Numbered from the stretch's first letter, positions 16,080 through 26,955 are shown. The stretch: DNA of 33,745 bases from Actinomycetes bacterium (GCA_021793175.1 JAJYTH010000033.1:1-33745), one strand, 5' to 3'. Notes: generated from the sequence alone by a model not told the origin. Numbers and translations are program-made.

Positions 16080-16964
16080 TCAACCGCGGTCGGCCGCTCC
16101 CGCCCGTCCGGCTAGGCGGTGAATCACCTCGATCAGGGCGACGACGCCCGCGAGCAACACCGCCGGCAGCGGGTCGAACACGGCGGCCCACACCCCCGCG
16201 CCCCCCACGGCCACCAGCGTGGCCCCTCTCCACCGGCCGGTGTCGTCGCGTCCGGCGAGCCTGTTCCCGGCCTGCCTGAGCCGACCGGCGCACGCGACCG
16301 CCGAGGTGAGTCCCGCGAGCACGGCCACCGCGACCAGCATCGGGGTCAACGCGGCGGCGTCGGCGGCGGCCAGCACGTCCCGCAGCGACGTCACCGACAG
16401 TCCGAGTCGGACCGGTCCCACCTGATACAGCGCGGCGGCCCCGACCGCCAGTGCCGCAACGGTTCCGATGGTGAGCCGGACCGGGCTCAGTCCCATGAGC
16501 CACGGCAGTACCACCACCACGGCCACGATCAGGCCGATCGGGGAGAACGGTTCGGGGCTCGCGGTCGTCGATGCTGCCGGCGGGATCGCCACGCAGACGG
16601 CCACGAAGGCTGCCGCGGCCACCCCCAACAGCGCCACGGGCCAGCGGGACGACCGATCGGAGCGGTTCGCCCCGAAAGCGTCGGCCGCCACGGCGACGAG
16701 GACGACCACGAGCGCGACCGCCACATAGGTGATGTCCGCGGAAGCGGTAGCGCTCCCGAGATAGGCCGCGGGAACGGCGGCCGAGGAGACGAACAACGAC
16801 CACTCCCGCACCGCGGCGAGCAACTCACCACCCCGGCCCCGTGGCTTCGAACGTCCCGTCACCCACGCGAGGCAGCCGGCCAGGACGACCGCGGCGAGCA
16901 GCCACCACCCGGCCCAGGACGCGGCGACGGCCAGGATGAGGAACAGTCCCGCTGGCAGCGACAT
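16080..16964 (-). CDS. Polytopic membrane protein, function unknown
   Basis: A 294-residue, Ala/Val-rich protein with about eight or nine hydrophobic segments and no long soluble domain. ATG 16964 has a good Shine-Dalgarno (GGAGGTAGG, 8 nt upstream). It does not show the conserved acidic motifs of CobS, which a cobT neighbour might have suggested, nor MFS or APC signatures. Only its position resembles that of the membrane protein gene Rv2209 in mycobacteria. Short basic loops such as GRSKPRGRGGE and GRLRQAGNRLAGRDDTGRWRG are the only hydrophilic parts. Confidence 0.75.
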   Translation of the reverse strand: MSLPAGLFLILAVAASWAGWWLLAAVVLAGCLAWVTGRSKPRGRGGELLAAVREWSLFVSSAAVPAAYLGSATASADITYVAVALVVVLVAVAADAFGANRSDRSSRWPVALLGVAAAAFVAVCVAIPPAASTTASPEPFSPIGLIVAVVVVLPWLMGLSPVRLTIGTVAALAVGAAALYQVGPVRLGLSVTSLRDVLAAADAAALTPMLVAVAVLAGLTSAVACAGRLRQAGNRLAGRDDTGRWRGATLVAVGGAGVWAAVFDPLPAVLLAGVVALIEVIHRLAGRAGAADRG

Positions 16965-17101
16965 CGACCCGACCTACCTCCACACTCACACCGGTATCGG
17001 CAATAGCATGGCGGAGGAGGTCGACGGACTTCGCTCGCCGCCCCACGAGGGTGCCGAGGTCGGTCCACACGCGATGACGCGATGACACAGAGGAGCCTGA
17101 C

Positions 17102-18598
<1,497 letters not shown>

Positions 18599-18625
18599 CC
18601 GTCGCAGGATGTGAATCCGGTCACC

Positions 18626-19699
18626 ATGTCCTCCTCCGGCGACGGTAGTGAGGATTTCGTCGAGGCCGCCGTGCGTACCGTCCTCACGGCGGCCGACGAC
18701 GAGGTGGACACCACGGTCGGTCAGGCGGCTCTGCTGTTGGCGTGCGCCAACGTGAGCGGGGCCGCCGATCGACTGGTTCGGCAGTGGCGGCGTACGACGG
18801 GTAGGTCGGTGACGCGGCTGGTCCGGGACTCTTCGACCGCGCGGGCTTGGGTGATGTTGTTCGCCGTGCGCGAGGCCGTGCCCGAATGGGCCGCCGAACT
18901 GCCCCCGCTGGATCTCGACGCGGAGGAACGCGCCCACCGCGACCGCCTGGCCCGGGCCCAGCGTCGGGATGCTCCGGAGGACACACTCACCGAACTGGCC
19001 GCACGAGCGCGGGAACGCGCGGAGGCGGGAGACGTGGACGGTGCCCGTGCCGCGGTGGCGGCGTGGGCGAGCGTGGCACGTGACACACCACGTCCGGACG
19101 TGGCTCTACTCGCGGGATGCCGTCCGGTCGCGGCGCTGTTGGCGCAGGGTGCGCTCACTCTGCCGGCGGAGTGGGCGAACGCCTACGCCGACGCACTCAT
19201 CGCGGCTCTCCACGCCCGGCATCCGACCGACGCGGCGGGTTCCTCGTGGTCTGAGCTGATCGACGAGATCCTGCGGCTACGCGGCGTACCGGGCACCGCC
19301 CCGCCACCGGCATCGAGCGAGGCGCTGGCGGAGGCCGAACACCGCCTCGGTGTCGCTCTGCCCGACTCCTACCGCCGATTCCTGTTCACCTGTGACGGAC
19401 TGCCGGCCGACGTGGTGTTCCCCCGCCTGTTGAGCGTGGGCGAACTCACCATGCGAACGACGAAGGACGAATCCGAAGCCGACGTGGTGATCGCCGAGCC
19501 TGCTGTGCTGGTGTTGCGCTCGACGACCGGCGAAGTGGTGGAGCACGACCCGATGTTCGGTGTCAGCGTCCATCATGACGTGCGCGCACTGCTCGAACAC
19601 CACCGGAGGCTGCTCGAAGCCGCCGTGGGGCCGCTCGAGGACACCGCGAACGCCGAAGACAGCGCGAACGCCGAAGACGGCCAAGACACCGAGAGTTAA
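18626..19699 (+). CDS. SMI1/KNR4-domain protein with an unassigned helical N-terminal region
   Basis: A 357-residue soluble protein. About residues 230-330 match the SMI1/KNR4 (SUKH) pattern: SSEALAEAEHRLGVALPDSYRRFLFTCDGL, then strands ending near EHDPMFG. The N-terminal 220 residues are Ala/Arg-rich, predicted helical and unrecognised. The tail has a short repeat (NAEDSANAEDG). SUKH proteins often act as immunity proteins against nuclease toxins or as adaptor domains, but no toxin is nearby. The start is uncertain: ATG 18626 or GTG 18611, neither with a good Shine-Dalgarno. It follows pepA closely and is probably co-transcribed. Confidence 0.75.
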   Translation: MSSSGDGSEDFVEAAVRTVLTAADDEVDTTVGQAALLLACANVSGAADRLVRQWRRTTGRSVTRLVRDSSTARAWVMLFAVREAVPEWAAELPPLDLDAEERAHRDRLARAQRRDAPEDTLTELAARARERAEAGDVDGARAAVAAWASVARDTPRPDVALLAGCRPVAALLAQGALTLPAEWANAYADALIAALHARHPTDAAGSSWSELIDEILRLRGVPGTAPPPASSEALAEAEHRLGVALPDSYRRFLFTCDGLPADVVFPRLLSVGELTMRTTKDESEADVVIAEPAVLVLRSTTGEVVEHDPMFGVSVHHDVRALLEHHRRLLEAAVGPLEDTANAEDSANAEDGQDTES

Positions 19700-19717
19700 G
19701 TCATCCCAGGCCGACTC

Positions 19718-20089
19718 CTAGGCCGACTCGTCTCGTTCCCGTTGCGCCTTTTTCCGCAGGATGCGCTGACGCTCCGTGTATTCACGCATCCGTTTCGGAT
19801 ATCCGGTCTTGGCGACCTCGTACACGGGAATGGACCGCTTGCGACCGAATTGTTGCGCGGTGTCCAGACTCCCTATGCGGCGCCGAGTCCACTCGCCGTC
19901 GTGTGCGACCAACACCACTGTGGTTTCGGTAACGGTGGTCCGAGGCTCGACGTAGGCCTCCACGCCCCTGTGCGTGGCGACCCATTGGTCCAGGTGCGCG
20001 ATGTCGGCGGAGGATACGCTACGTAAGGTCCCGGGTCTGTTCTTCTTCCTTCCTCGGCGACGTCTGCGGAATGCGTCGAACAGGCCCAT
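19718..20089 (-). CDS. Small basic conserved-type protein, function unknown
   Basis: A 123-residue protein with very basic ends: MGLFDAFRRRRRGRKK at the start and KRMREYTERQRILRKKAQRER at the end. The middle is compact and acidic-hydrophobic (SSADIAHLDQWVATHRGVEAYVEPRTTV...TVVLVAHDGEWTRRRIGS). ATG 20089 has GGAAGGAG 9 nt upstream, a strong Shine-Dalgarno that excludes longer in-frame starts. Charged ends suggest nucleic-acid or membrane-surface contact, but no domain is recognised. It converges on the SMI1/KNR4 gene (18-bp gap) and diverges from lpdA (205-bp gap). Confidence 0.75.
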   Translation of the reverse strand: MGLFDAFRRRRRGRKKNRPGTLRSVSSADIAHLDQWVATHRGVEAYVEPRTTVTETTVVLVAHDGEWTRRRIGSLDTAQQFGRKRSIPVYEVAKTGYPKRMREYTERQRILRKKAQRERDESA

Positions 20090-20294
20090 GGCGACCACTC
20101 TCCTTCCGGCCTCGCACTGTGCATTATCCCGGCTACGCAATGCCCCAGACCTCATCACACCCGCACTAGGTCGCATGTCGTTCGAGCGAAGTGACAAGAT
20201 GAAGTGGCATGAGGCGCCCCACAGCGCCCGTGAAGACGATCAGACGACTGCCGTTATCGGCTTACTGAACACTGCCTGCCGAGGAGTTTGAGAA

Positions 20295-21668
20295 GTGACC
20301 GACGCTGAAGCCGACCTGGTGATCCTTGGTGGCGGATCCGGTGGTTATGCCGCGGCGTTCCGCGCCGCCAAGCTGGGTCTATCCGTCACGCTGATCGAGA
20401 AGGACAAGCTGGGCGGCACCTGCCTGCATCGAGGCTGCATTCCGACCAAGGCGCTGCTCCACGCCGCCGAGGTCGCCGACTCGGCGCGGGACGGCGAACA
20501 GTTCGGCGTCAAGACCGTGTTCGACGGCGTCGACGTCGCCGGTGTCCACAAGTACAAGGATTCGGTGGTCACGCGGCTGTACAAGGGGCTGCAGGGCCTG
20601 GCGAAGGCCCACAAGATCAACTACGTGGAGGGCACGGGCACCTTCGTCGGCGGCACCACCGTCGACGTCGAGGGCACCCGCTACACCGGGAAGAACGTCG
20701 TGCTCGCCACCGGCTCGTACTCGAAGACGATCCCCGGCCTGGAACTCGGCGGGCGCATCATCACGAGTGAGGACGCGCTGTCGCTCGACTTCGTGCCCAA
20801 GAAGGCCGTCGTGTTGGGCGGTGGCGTGATCGGCGTCGAATTCGCCAGTGTCTGGGCCTCCTTCGGCTCCGAGGTCACCATCGTCGAGGCGCTGCCCCGG
20901 CTGGTTCCCGCGGAGGACGAGTTCTCCTCCAAGCAACTCGAGCGGGCGTTCCGCCGACGCAAGATCGCCTTCAAGACGGGCGTGAAGTTCACCGGCGCGA
21001 AGCAGGACGACAACGGCGTCACGGTGTCGCTGGAGTCCGGCGAGACCCTGGAGGCCGACGTGCTGCTGGTCGCCGTGGGTCGCGGGCCGAACACGGCGGG
21101 CCACGGCTACGACGAGGCCGGTGTCCGCATGGAGCGCGGCTTCGTGCTGACCGACGAGCGCCTGCGCACCAACCTCCCGAACGTCTACGCCGTCGGCGAC
21201 ATCGTGCCGGGCCTGCAGCTCGCCCACCGTGGCTTCCAGCAGGGCATCTTCGTCGCCGAGGACATCGCCGGTCTCAACCCGACACCCATCGACGAGTCCG
21301 GTATCCCGCGGGTCACCTACTCGCACCCCGAGGTGGCGTCCGTGGGCCTGACCGAGGCCCAGGCGAGGGAGAAGTACGGTCCCGACATCACCACCTTCAC
21401 CTACGACCTGGCGGGTAACGGCAAGAGTCAGATCCTCAAGACCTCCGGTGCCGTGAAGCTCATCAAGGCTCCCGACGGCCCGGTCGTCGGGTTGCACATG
21501 GTCGGGGATCGTGTCGGCGAGCTGATCGGCGAAGCGCAACTCATCTTCAACTGGGAAGCATTCCCCGAGGACGTCGCCCCGTTGATCCACGCCCACCCCA
21601 CTCAGAACGAGGCTCTCGGCGAAGCGCACCTCGCTCTGGCGGGCAAGCCGCTGCACGTGCACGGCTGA
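20295..21668 (+). CDS. lpdA: Dihydrolipoyl dehydrogenase (E3)
   Basis: This FAD enzyme reoxidises dihydrolipoyl groups of E2 subunits, reducing NAD. The 457-residue sequence has the FAD-binding [13 protein letters not shown], the redox disulfide Cys43/Cys48 ([13 protein letters not shown]), a second Rossmann motif [13 protein letters not shown], the NVYAVGD FAD site, and the catalytic [13 protein letters not shown] (His-Glu dyad) near residue 440. GTG 20295 has GAGGAG 8-9 nt upstream. The E2 gene follows after 82 bp, so E3 and E2 are probably one operon. Confidence 0.97.
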   Translation: MTDAEADLVILGGGSGGYAAAFRAAKLGLSVTLIEKDKLGGTCLHRGCIPTKALLHAAEVADSARDGEQFGVKTVFDGVDVAGVHKYKDSVVTRLYKGLQGLAKAHKINYVEGTGTFVGGTTVDVEGTRYTGKNVVLATGSYSKTIPGLELGGRIITSEDALSLDFVPKKAVVLGGGVIGVEFASVWASFGSEVTIVEALPRLVPAEDEFSSKQLERAFRRRKIAFKTGVKFTGAKQDDNGVTVSLESGETLEADVLLVAVGRGPNTAGHGYDEAGVRMERGFVLTDERLRTNLPNVYAVGDIVPGLQLAHRGFQQGIFVAEDIAGLNPTPIDESGIPRVTYSHPEVASVGLTEAQAREKYGPDITTFTYDLAGNGKSQILKTSGAVKLIKAPDGPVVGLHMVGDRVGELIGEAQLIFNWEAFPEDVAPLIHAHPTQNEALGEAHLALAGKPLHVHG

Positions 21669-21750
21669 GGTAAGGAACCGACGAAGACAGCCGGCACTGC
21701 CGACGCAGCAACTGCAGACCACACCAGCACACACAAGGGAGTCAGCAACG

Positions 21751-23559
21751 ATGGCGTACTCCGTCACACTGCCGGAGCTCGGTGAGAGCGTCACCGAGGG
21801 CACCGTCACCCGGTGGCTGAAGCAGGAGGGTGACACGGTAGAGGTCGACGAGCCGCTGCTCGAGATCTCCACCGACAAAGTCGACACCGAAGTACCTTCG
21901 CCCGTGTCGGGCACGGTGCTTCGGATCGTGGCGCGTGAGGACGAGACCGTGGAGGTCGGCGGCGAACTCGCCGTGATCGACGACGGTTCCGGTGGTGGGG
22001 CCGACAGCGGCGCTGCCGCGGCCGCGCCCTCGGAGCCTCAGCAGCAGGCCCAGCAGGCCCAGCCCGAGCCGCAGGCCGCACAGCCCGCCGCCGAGCCGCA
22101 GGCGCCGGCACCGTCGGCATCCTCCGGTGCCGCGTCCGGCACTCCTGTGACGCTGCCGGAGCTCGGTGAGAGCGTCACCGAGGGCACCGTCACCCGGTGG
22201 CTGAAGCAGGTCGGTGACACGGTAGAGGTCGATGAGCCGCTGCTCGAGATCTCCACCGACAAAGTCGACACCGAGGTGCCCTCGCCGGTCGCGGGTACGG
22301 TCCTGGAGATCACCGCGGCCGAGGACGAGACCGTGGAGGTGGGTGCTCAGCTGGCCGTCGTGGGGCCCGCCGGTGCCGCCCCGGCCCCGCAGGCGCCCGC
22401 GCAGCCCGAGCGCGAGCCCGCACCGCAGCAGCCGGCGGCGCCGCAGGCACAGCCCGCTCCCACGCCCCAGCCCGCACCTCAGCCCGAGCCCGAGCCTGCA
22501 CCGCAGGCACAGCCCGCACCGAGCGCTCCCGCTCCGCAGGCACCGGCTCCGGCACCGCAGCAGGCTCGGCCCGCCTCGACCGAGCGTGACAGCGCGGGCA
22601 CGCCGTATGTCACGCCGCTGGTGCGCAAGCTCGCGGCCGAGCACGGCATCGACCTGAACACCGTCAAGGGCACCGGCGTCGGCGGTCGTATCCGGAAGCA
22701 GGACGTGCTGGCCGCCGCGGAGGCCAAGCAGCAGCAGGCCGCCCAGCAGCCCAAGCCCGCCGCCGCGCAGCAGCCCCCGGCCGCTCCGTCCCGGCCCGCC
22801 GCACCGACCCCCGTGTCGGAAGCGGAGAAGGCCGCGCTGCGTGGCACGGTGCAGAAGGCCAACCGCATCCGCCAGATCACGGCCGCCAAGACCAAGGAGT
22901 CGCTGCAGGTCTCGGCCCAGCTGACGCAGGTGCACGAGGTGGACGTCACCAAGATCGCGCAGCTGCGGCAGCGCGCGAAGGCGGCGTTCCGTGAGCGTGA
23001 GGGTGTGAACCTGACGTTCCTGCCGTTCTTCGCCAAGGCCACGGTCGAGGCGCTGAAGCAGCACCCGAACGTCAACGCCTCCTACAACGAGGAGACGAAG
23101 GAGATCACCTACCACGGCTCGATCAACCTCGGCCTCGCCGTGGACACCGAGCGTGGTCTGCTGTCGGTGGTCATCCACGACGCGGGTGAGCTGAGCCTGT
23201 CCGGCCTGGCACACCGGATCGCCGACCTGGCGGAGCGGGCCCGCAGCAACAAGGTAACCCCGGACGAGCTCACCGGCGGCACGTTCACGATCACCAACCT
23301 CGGCAGCAACGGCGCGCTGTTCGACACGCCGATCATCGTGCAGCCGCAGTCGGGGATCCTGGGCGTGGGCGCGGTCGTGCGGCGGCCGGTCGTGGTCACC
23401 GACACCGAGGGCAACGACACCATCGCGATCCGTTCGATGGCCTACCTCCCGCTGACCTACGACCACCGCCTCATCGACGGTGCCGACGCGGGACGGTTCC
23501 TTACGACGATCAAGCAGCGTCTCGAGGAAGGCAACTTCGAGGACGAGCTCGGGCTCTGA
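21751..23559 (+). CDS. sucB: Dihydrolipoamide acyltransferase E2 with two lipoyl domains (SucB/DlaT)
   Basis: A 602-residue E2 core enzyme of a 2-oxoacid dehydrogenase complex. Order of parts: lipoyl domain 1 (lipoylated Lys43 in STDKVDTEV), Ala/Pro/Gln linker, lipoyl domain 2 (Lys171, same motif), a long Pro-Ala-Gln linker, the peripheral-subunit-binding domain ([21 protein letters not shown]) near 285-325, and the acyltransferase domain ending in the catalytic [14 protein letters not shown]. Usually annotated SucB. In mycobacteria the orthologue DlaT serves pyruvate dehydrogenase, because the 2-oxoglutarate E1 there carries its own E2-like domain. The ATG is preceded by AAGGGAG. LipB, which supplies the lipoyl groups, is three genes downstream. 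Confidence 0.96.
   Translation: MAYSVTLPELGESVTEGTVTRWLKQEGDTVEVDEPLLEISTDKVDTEVPSPVSGTVLRIVAREDETVEVGGELAVIDDGSGGGADSGAAAAAPSEPQQQAQQAQPEPQAAQPAAEPQAPAPSASSGAASGTPVTLPELGESVTEGTVTRWLKQVGDTVEVDEPLLEISTDKVDTEVPSPVAGTVLEITAAEDETVEVGAQLAVVGPAGAAPAPQAPAQPEREPAPQQPAAPQAQPAPTPQPAPQPEPEPAPQAQPAPSAPAPQAPAPAPQQARPASTERDSAGTPYVTPLVRKLAAEHGIDLNTVKGTGVGGRIRKQDVLAAAEAKQQQAAQQPKPAAAQQPPAAPSRPAAPTPVSEAEKAALRGTVQKANRIRQITAAKTKESLQVSAQLTQVHEVDVTKIAQLRQRAKAAFREREGVNLTFLPFFAKATVEALKQHPNVNASYNEETKEITYHGSINLGLAVDTERGLLSVVIHDAGELSLSGLAHRIADLAERARSNKVTPDELTGGTFTITNLGSNGALFDTPIIVQPQSGILGVGAVVRRPVVVTDTEGNDTIAIRSMAYLPLTYDHRLIDGADAGRFLTTIKQRLEEGNFEDELGL
21763..22290 (+). repeat. Internal DNA duplication encoding the two lipoyl domains
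   Basis: The segment from 21763 recurs from 22147 (offset 384 bp, 128 codons). It includes a 58-bp identical block (21769-21826 and 22153-22210) and a later 41-bp identical block. Most differences before about 21900 are two changed codons, and wobble positions are otherwise the same. Confidence 0.9.
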
Positions 23560-23579
23560 CTCGCCGTATCACGCGCTCG

Positions 23580-23609
23580 GGGGCGTCTACCGCACATGGT
23601 GGACGCCCC
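23580..23609 (+). terminator. sucB terminator-like hairpin
   Basis: GGGGCGTC-T-ACC pairs with GGT-G-GACGCCCC around the loop GCACAT, a 12-bp stem including one G-U. It lies 21 bp past the sucB stop and just before the next promoter-like element. Confidence 0.65.
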
Positions 23610-23624
23610 GTCGCATATGGCGCA

Positions 23625-23630
23625 TAAAGT
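23625..23630 (+). promoter_or_regulatory. TAAAGT -10-like element 6 nt before ATG 23637
   Basis: It follows the sucB hairpin, suggesting an independent leaderless promoter for the TIGR01777-PAP2-lipB run. Confidence 0.5.
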
Positions 23631-23636
23631 GTGCCC

Positions 23637-24524
23637 ATGCGGGTTCTCGTGGCCGGTTCCAGCGGACTCATCGGCACTGCCCTGCGTTCCCGGTTACGGG
23701 AGTCGGGGCACGACGTGGTGAGGCTGGTTCGACGTGCTCCCGCGCATCGCGACGAACGACGCTGGGACCCCCCGTCGGGGCGGATCGACGACGATGCGTT
23801 CGACGGTGTCGACGCCGTTGTGAACCTGTGCGGTACGCCGCTGGCGTCCGGCCGGTGGAGCGCCGCACGTAAGCAGTTGCTGCGCGACTCCCGGACCGAG
23901 CCGACCGAGGTGCTGGCCGAGGCTGTGGCCGAACACGGCGTACCGGTGTTGGTGAACGCCTCGGGAATCAGCTACTACGGTGACACCGGCGCCGTGGAAG
24001 TCGACGAATCGGCCCCGATCGGTGACGGTTTCCTCGCCCGGCTGTGTGCCGAGTGGGAGGGGGCGTGTGCGCCGGCGAGCCGAGCGGGTAGCCGGGTGGT
24101 GTTGCTCCGTATCGCACCCGTGTTCGCGCGACAGGGCGGGATGCTGCGCCTGTTGGCCCCCGTGTTCCGCGGCGGCTTGGGCGGCACCCTCGGTCACGGC
24201 AGGCAGTACATGCCGTGGATCGGTCTCTCCGATCTCGTCGAGGTGATCGTGTTCTGCCTTCTTCGCGACGATGTCTCCGGCCCGGTCAACGCGACCGCCC
24301 CACGTCCGGCGACCAACACCGAGTTCACTCGGGCCGTGGGACGCGCGGTTCGCCGTCCCACTCCGTGGCGGGTGCCCGGTGGGCTGCTGCGGGTGGTTTT
24401 CGGAGAGGCCGCTGATGAGCTGTTGCTGGCAGGGCCACGGGCCGTGCCCGGTGTGCTCACCGAAGCGGGGTTCACGTACACGCTCGACGATCTCGATCAG
24501 GCCCTCGCCTCCGCCTTGTCGTGA
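23637..24524 (+). CDS. TIGR01777 family (YfcH/SulA-like) NAD(P)-binding epimerase
   Basis: A 295-residue extended short-chain dehydrogenase/epimerase fold protein. The N-terminal Rossmann motif is VLVAGSSGLIG. Family marks are VVNLCGTPLASGRWSAARKQLLRDSR, NASGISYYGDTG, GDGFLARLCAEWE, the central LRIAPVFARQGGML and YMPWIGLSDLV. The C-terminal substrate region (DUF1731-like) carries RVPGGLLRVVFGEAADELLLAGPRAVP. The Mycobacterium orthologue is Rv2216, also between the E2 gene and lipB. No substrate is established. Its stop overlaps the next gene by 4 bp (GTGA). Confidence 0.92.
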   Translation: MRVLVAGSSGLIGTALRSRLRESGHDVVRLVRRAPAHRDERRWDPPSGRIDDDAFDGVDAVVNLCGTPLASGRWSAARKQLLRDSRTEPTEVLAEAVAEHGVPVLVNASGISYYGDTGAVEVDESAPIGDGFLARLCAEWEGACAPASRAGSRVVLLRIAPVFARQGGMLRLLAPVFRGGLGGTLGHGRQYMPWIGLSDLVEVIVFCLLRDDVSGPVNATAPRPATNTEFTRAVGRAVRRPTPWRVPGGLLRVVFGEAADELLLAGPRAVPGVLTEAGFTYTLDDLDQALASALS

Positions 24525-25174
24525 CAGCGTCACGAAAACGCTCACCGGTGAGGGTCGAGTACCTGCTCGGGTCCTTGTCGCTCACCGCGTTCGTGGTGCT
24601 CGGGATCGTGGTCCGACAGGATCCACCGGCCGCGGATCGGGCGCTGCACGATGCCGCGAGCACGTGGTGGCGAGACGACTTCGACGAGGCCGCGGCCGTC
24701 ATCAGTGCCGTTCTCGGGCCTCCGCTGCCGATCCTGTCGGGACTGGGCCTGATCGCGGCCACGGTCGTGTGGCGACGACGTTCGGACCCGAGGGCGTGGG
24801 TGACGTTGCGTCTGGTGGTCCTGCTCGGTGCCTGCCGTCTCAGCAGCGTGTTCGCCAAACTCGCGTTCGACAGGGAACGCCCCTTGAAGCACGGTGACCT
24901 CGGCTACCCGAGCGGACACGTGGCATCGGTGGCGAGCACGGGGTTCGTGCTGGTGGTGCTGTGCCTGTGGCTTGCACCGCGTTCGGTCACCACCGTGGGC
25001 GTCGTCACCGTGGTCGCGACGGTGCTGGCGGGCGCCGCTCGGGTGACGTTGCAGGTGCATTGGCTCACCGACACCATCGGCTCGGTCCTCGCTGTCGTCG
25101 GGGTCGGACTGCTGGTGGCCCCGGCTCTGCGGTTGTTGCCGCCCAGACCGCAGGGCGTAGCCTCGTCATCGTGA
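24521..25174 (+). CDS. PAP2-superfamily membrane phosphatase
   Basis: A 217-residue integral membrane phosphatase of the type-2 phosphatidic acid phosphatase group, likely acting on a lipid or polyprenyl phosphate at the outer face. All three signature motifs are seen: K113-x6-RP (KLAFDRERP), PSGH (130-133), and R174...H180xxxD184 ([11 protein letters not shown]). About six transmembrane segments surround them. It overlaps the previous gene (GTGA at 24521) and the next, lipB (GTGA at 25171), so three proteins are probably translationally coupled. This gene is not in the mycobacterial version of the cluster. Confidence 0.9.
   Translation: MTASRKRSPVRVEYLLGSLSLTAFVVLGIVVRQDPPAADRALHDAASTWWRDDFDEAAAVISAVLGPPLPILSGLGLIAATVVWRRRSDPRAWVTLRLVVLLGACRLSSVFAKLAFDRERPLKHGDLGYPSGHVASVASTGFVLVVLCLWLAPRSVTTVGVVTVVATVLAGAARVTLQVHWLTDTIGSVLAVVGVGLLVAPALRLLPPRPQGVASSS
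25158..25163 (+). promoter_or_regulatory. TAGCCT -10-like element 7 nt before the lipB GTG
   Basis: It lies inside the end of the PAP2 gene. lipB could have its own leaderless start in addition to coupling. Confidence 0.35.
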
Positions 25175-25920
25175 GTCAGAAAGCGACCCGTTCCTGTCGC
25201 GCGTCCAGTGACCCCGTGGACGTTCGCGACATCGGCACCATCGACTACCTCGAAGCCTGGGAACTCCAGCGTGAGCTGGCGGGCGCCCGTGCGGACGGCG
25301 AGGGCCCCGACACGATGCTGTTGCTGGAACACCCCTCGGTCTACACGGCGGGTAAACGCACCCAGCCGGAGGACCGGCCGACCGACGGCACACCCGTGAT
25401 CGATGTCGACCGGGGAGGCCGCATCACCTGGCACGGACCCGGCCAGCTGGTCGGATATCCGATCGTCAAGCTCGCCGACCCTATCGATGTCGTGCACTAC
25501 GTGCGGCGCATCGAGGAAGCGCTGATCTCGGTGTGCGAGAGGTTCGGCCTTCACACCGGTCGGGTCGAAGGGCGCAGCGGAGTCTGGGTTCCCGCCGACG
25601 ACACCCGCCCCGAACGCAAGATCGCGGCGATCGGTATCCGGGTGCAGCAAGGCGTGACCATGCACGGTTTCGAGCTCAACTGCAATCCCGATCTGACGGC
25701 GTTCGATCGCATCGTGCCGTGCGGTATCCGGGACGCGGGCACGACGTCGTTGTCGGAGGAGTTGGGCCGCACGGTGACCGTGGCGGAGGCCCTGCCCGTG
25801 GCGAGGGACGCGGTGCTCGCCGCGTTGGACGGCGAGCTGCCGGTGAACGAGGACCGCTGGCTGCCGCGTCCACAGCAACCGGAGGCTCCCGGGGTGACCT
25901 TCGCTCTCCAGCAGCCCTGA
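25171..25920 (+). CDS. lipB: Lipoyl(octanoyl) transferase LipB
   Basis: LipB moves octanoyl groups from acyl carrier protein to lipoyl domains such as those of the E2 upstream; LipA then adds the sulfurs. The 249-residue protein has the family motifs [40 protein letters not shown] (catalytic Lys) and FDRIVPCGI (catalytic Cys). GTG 25171 overlaps the PAP2 stop. Earlier in-frame codons lie wholly within the PAP2 gene. The first 20 or so residues are poorly conserved. Confidence 0.95.
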   Translation: MSQKATRSCRASSDPVDVRDIGTIDYLEAWELQRELAGARADGEGPDTMLLLEHPSVYTAGKRTQPEDRPTDGTPVIDVDRGGRITWHGPGQLVGYPIVKLADPIDVVHYVRRIEEALISVCERFGLHTGRVEGRSGVWVPADDTRPERKIAAIGIRVQQGVTMHGFELNCNPDLTAFDRIVPCGIRDAGTTSLSEELGRTVTVAEALPVARDAVLAALDGELPVNEDRWLPRPQQPEAPGVTFALQQP

Positions 25921-25959
25921 GAAGGAGCGACCCGGAAAAAGAGCGACTCCGAGGCCGGT

Positions 25960-25994
25960 TCGTGGTGGCCCGACGGTCGGCCGAGCCACCACGA
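25960..25994. terminator. Terminator between convergent lipB and the LLM gene
   Basis: TCGTGGTGGC (25960-25969) pairs with GCCACCACGA (25985-25994). A small CCGA/TCGG hairpin can form inside. It can serve both directions. Confidence 0.7.
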
Positions 25995-26006
25995 TCCAGC
26001 GAGACC

Positions 26007-26942
26007 TCAGTTCAGCTGGGGCATGATCTCCGAGGCGATCAGTTCCAGGTGGTCGAGGTCGGACAGATCCAGCACCTGGAGGTACAGGCGCGTGATGCCC
26101 GTGCTCTCACGCCAACGGCCGATCGTGTCCACGGCCTCGGACACGGTGCCCGCGACACCGTTGGTCTTGAGTTCGTCGACCTCGCGGCCGATGGCGTCGG
26201 CGCGACGGGCCACCTCGGCGTCGTCCTTGCCCACGGCCACCACGAGAGCGGCCGAACGGATGAGCTCACCCCGCCTGCGACCCGCGGCCTCGGCGGCGGC
26301 GTCCACTCGCTCGTACTGAGCGCGTGCCGTCTCGATGTCCTTGAACGGCACGTTGAACTCGTCGGCGTAACGGGCCGCGAGCTCGGGCGTGCGCTTCTTA
26401 CCCGTACCTCCGAGGATCATGGGCGGACGCGGACGCTGCGCGGGTTTGGGCAGCCCCGGCGCCTCCTTCAGCTGGTAGTGCTTGCCCTCGAAATCGAAGG
26501 TCTCCCCTTCCGAGGTGTCCCACAGGCCCGTGATGATCTGCAGTTGTTCGGAGTAGCGGTCGAACAACTCACGCATCGGCGGCAGTTCGATGCCGTACGC
26601 GGTGTGTTCGTCGACGTACCAGCCGGAGCCGAAGCCGAACTCCACCCGGCCACCGGACATCTGGTCGACCTGCGCCGCGGAGATCGCGAGCACCGAGGGG
26701 TGCCGGAACGTCGCCGCCGTCACCAACGTGCCCAACCGGATCCGGGACGTCTCCCTGGCTAGTCCCGCGAGGGTGATCCAGGCGTCGGTCGGCCCGGGGA
26801 GACCGCTGACCGAGCCCATCTTGAGGTAGTGATCCGATCGGAAGAACGCGTTGAAACCGGCGTCCTCGGTCGTCTTCGCCACGCGCAGCAGATCGTCGTA
26901 GCTGGCACCTTGCTGGGGTTCGGTGAAGATCCTGAGTTCCAC
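26007..26942 (-). CDS. LLM-class (F420-dependent type) oxidoreductase
   Basis: A 311-residue luciferase-like monooxygenase-fold protein. Features include FTEPQQGASYDDLLRVAKTTEDAGFNAFFRSDHYLKMG, TLVTAATFRHPSVLA, a GGRVEFGFGSGWYVDEH motif and PPMILGGTGKKRTPELAARYAD, typical of the actinobacterial TIGR03560-like F420 subgroup. Coenzyme F420 rather than FMN is inferred from the subgroup. The substrate is unknown. GTG 26942 starts 10 bp after the TetR stop, so regulator and enzyme form one transcript, implying that the enzyme is under this regulator. Confidence 0.9.
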   Translation of the reverse strand: MELRIFTEPQQGASYDDLLRVAKTTEDAGFNAFFRSDHYLKMGSVSGLPGPTDAWITLAGLARETSRIRLGTLVTAATFRHPSVLAISAAQVDQMSGGRVEFGFGSGWYVDEHTAYGIELPPMRELFDRYSEQLQIITGLWDTSEGETFDFEGKHYQLKEAPGLPKPAQRPRPPMILGGTGKKRTPELAARYADEFNVPFKDIETARAQYERVDAAAEAAGRRRGELIRSAALVVAVGKDDAEVARRADAIGREVDELKTNGVAGTVSEAVDTIGRWRESTGITRLYLQVLDLSDLDHLELIASEIMPQLN

Positions 26943-26949
26943 GCACTCG

Positions 26950-26955
26950 AGCCTA
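26950..26955 (-). promoter_or_regulatory. TAGGCT element 7 nt before the LLM GTG
   Basis: It includes the TetR stop codon TAG, so three of its bases are fixed for another reason. It is the weakest member of the set. Confidence 0.25.

Noticed and set aside
16080-16964. Membrane protein as CobS, partner of CobT
   Set aside because: It lacks the acidic CDP-alcohol-transferase-like and CobS motifs; only proximity suggested it.
21742-23466. 574-codon minus-strand open frame over sucB
   Set aside because: It is a mirror of the repetitive lipoyl/linker coding sequence; only low-complexity Gly/Leu/Arg.
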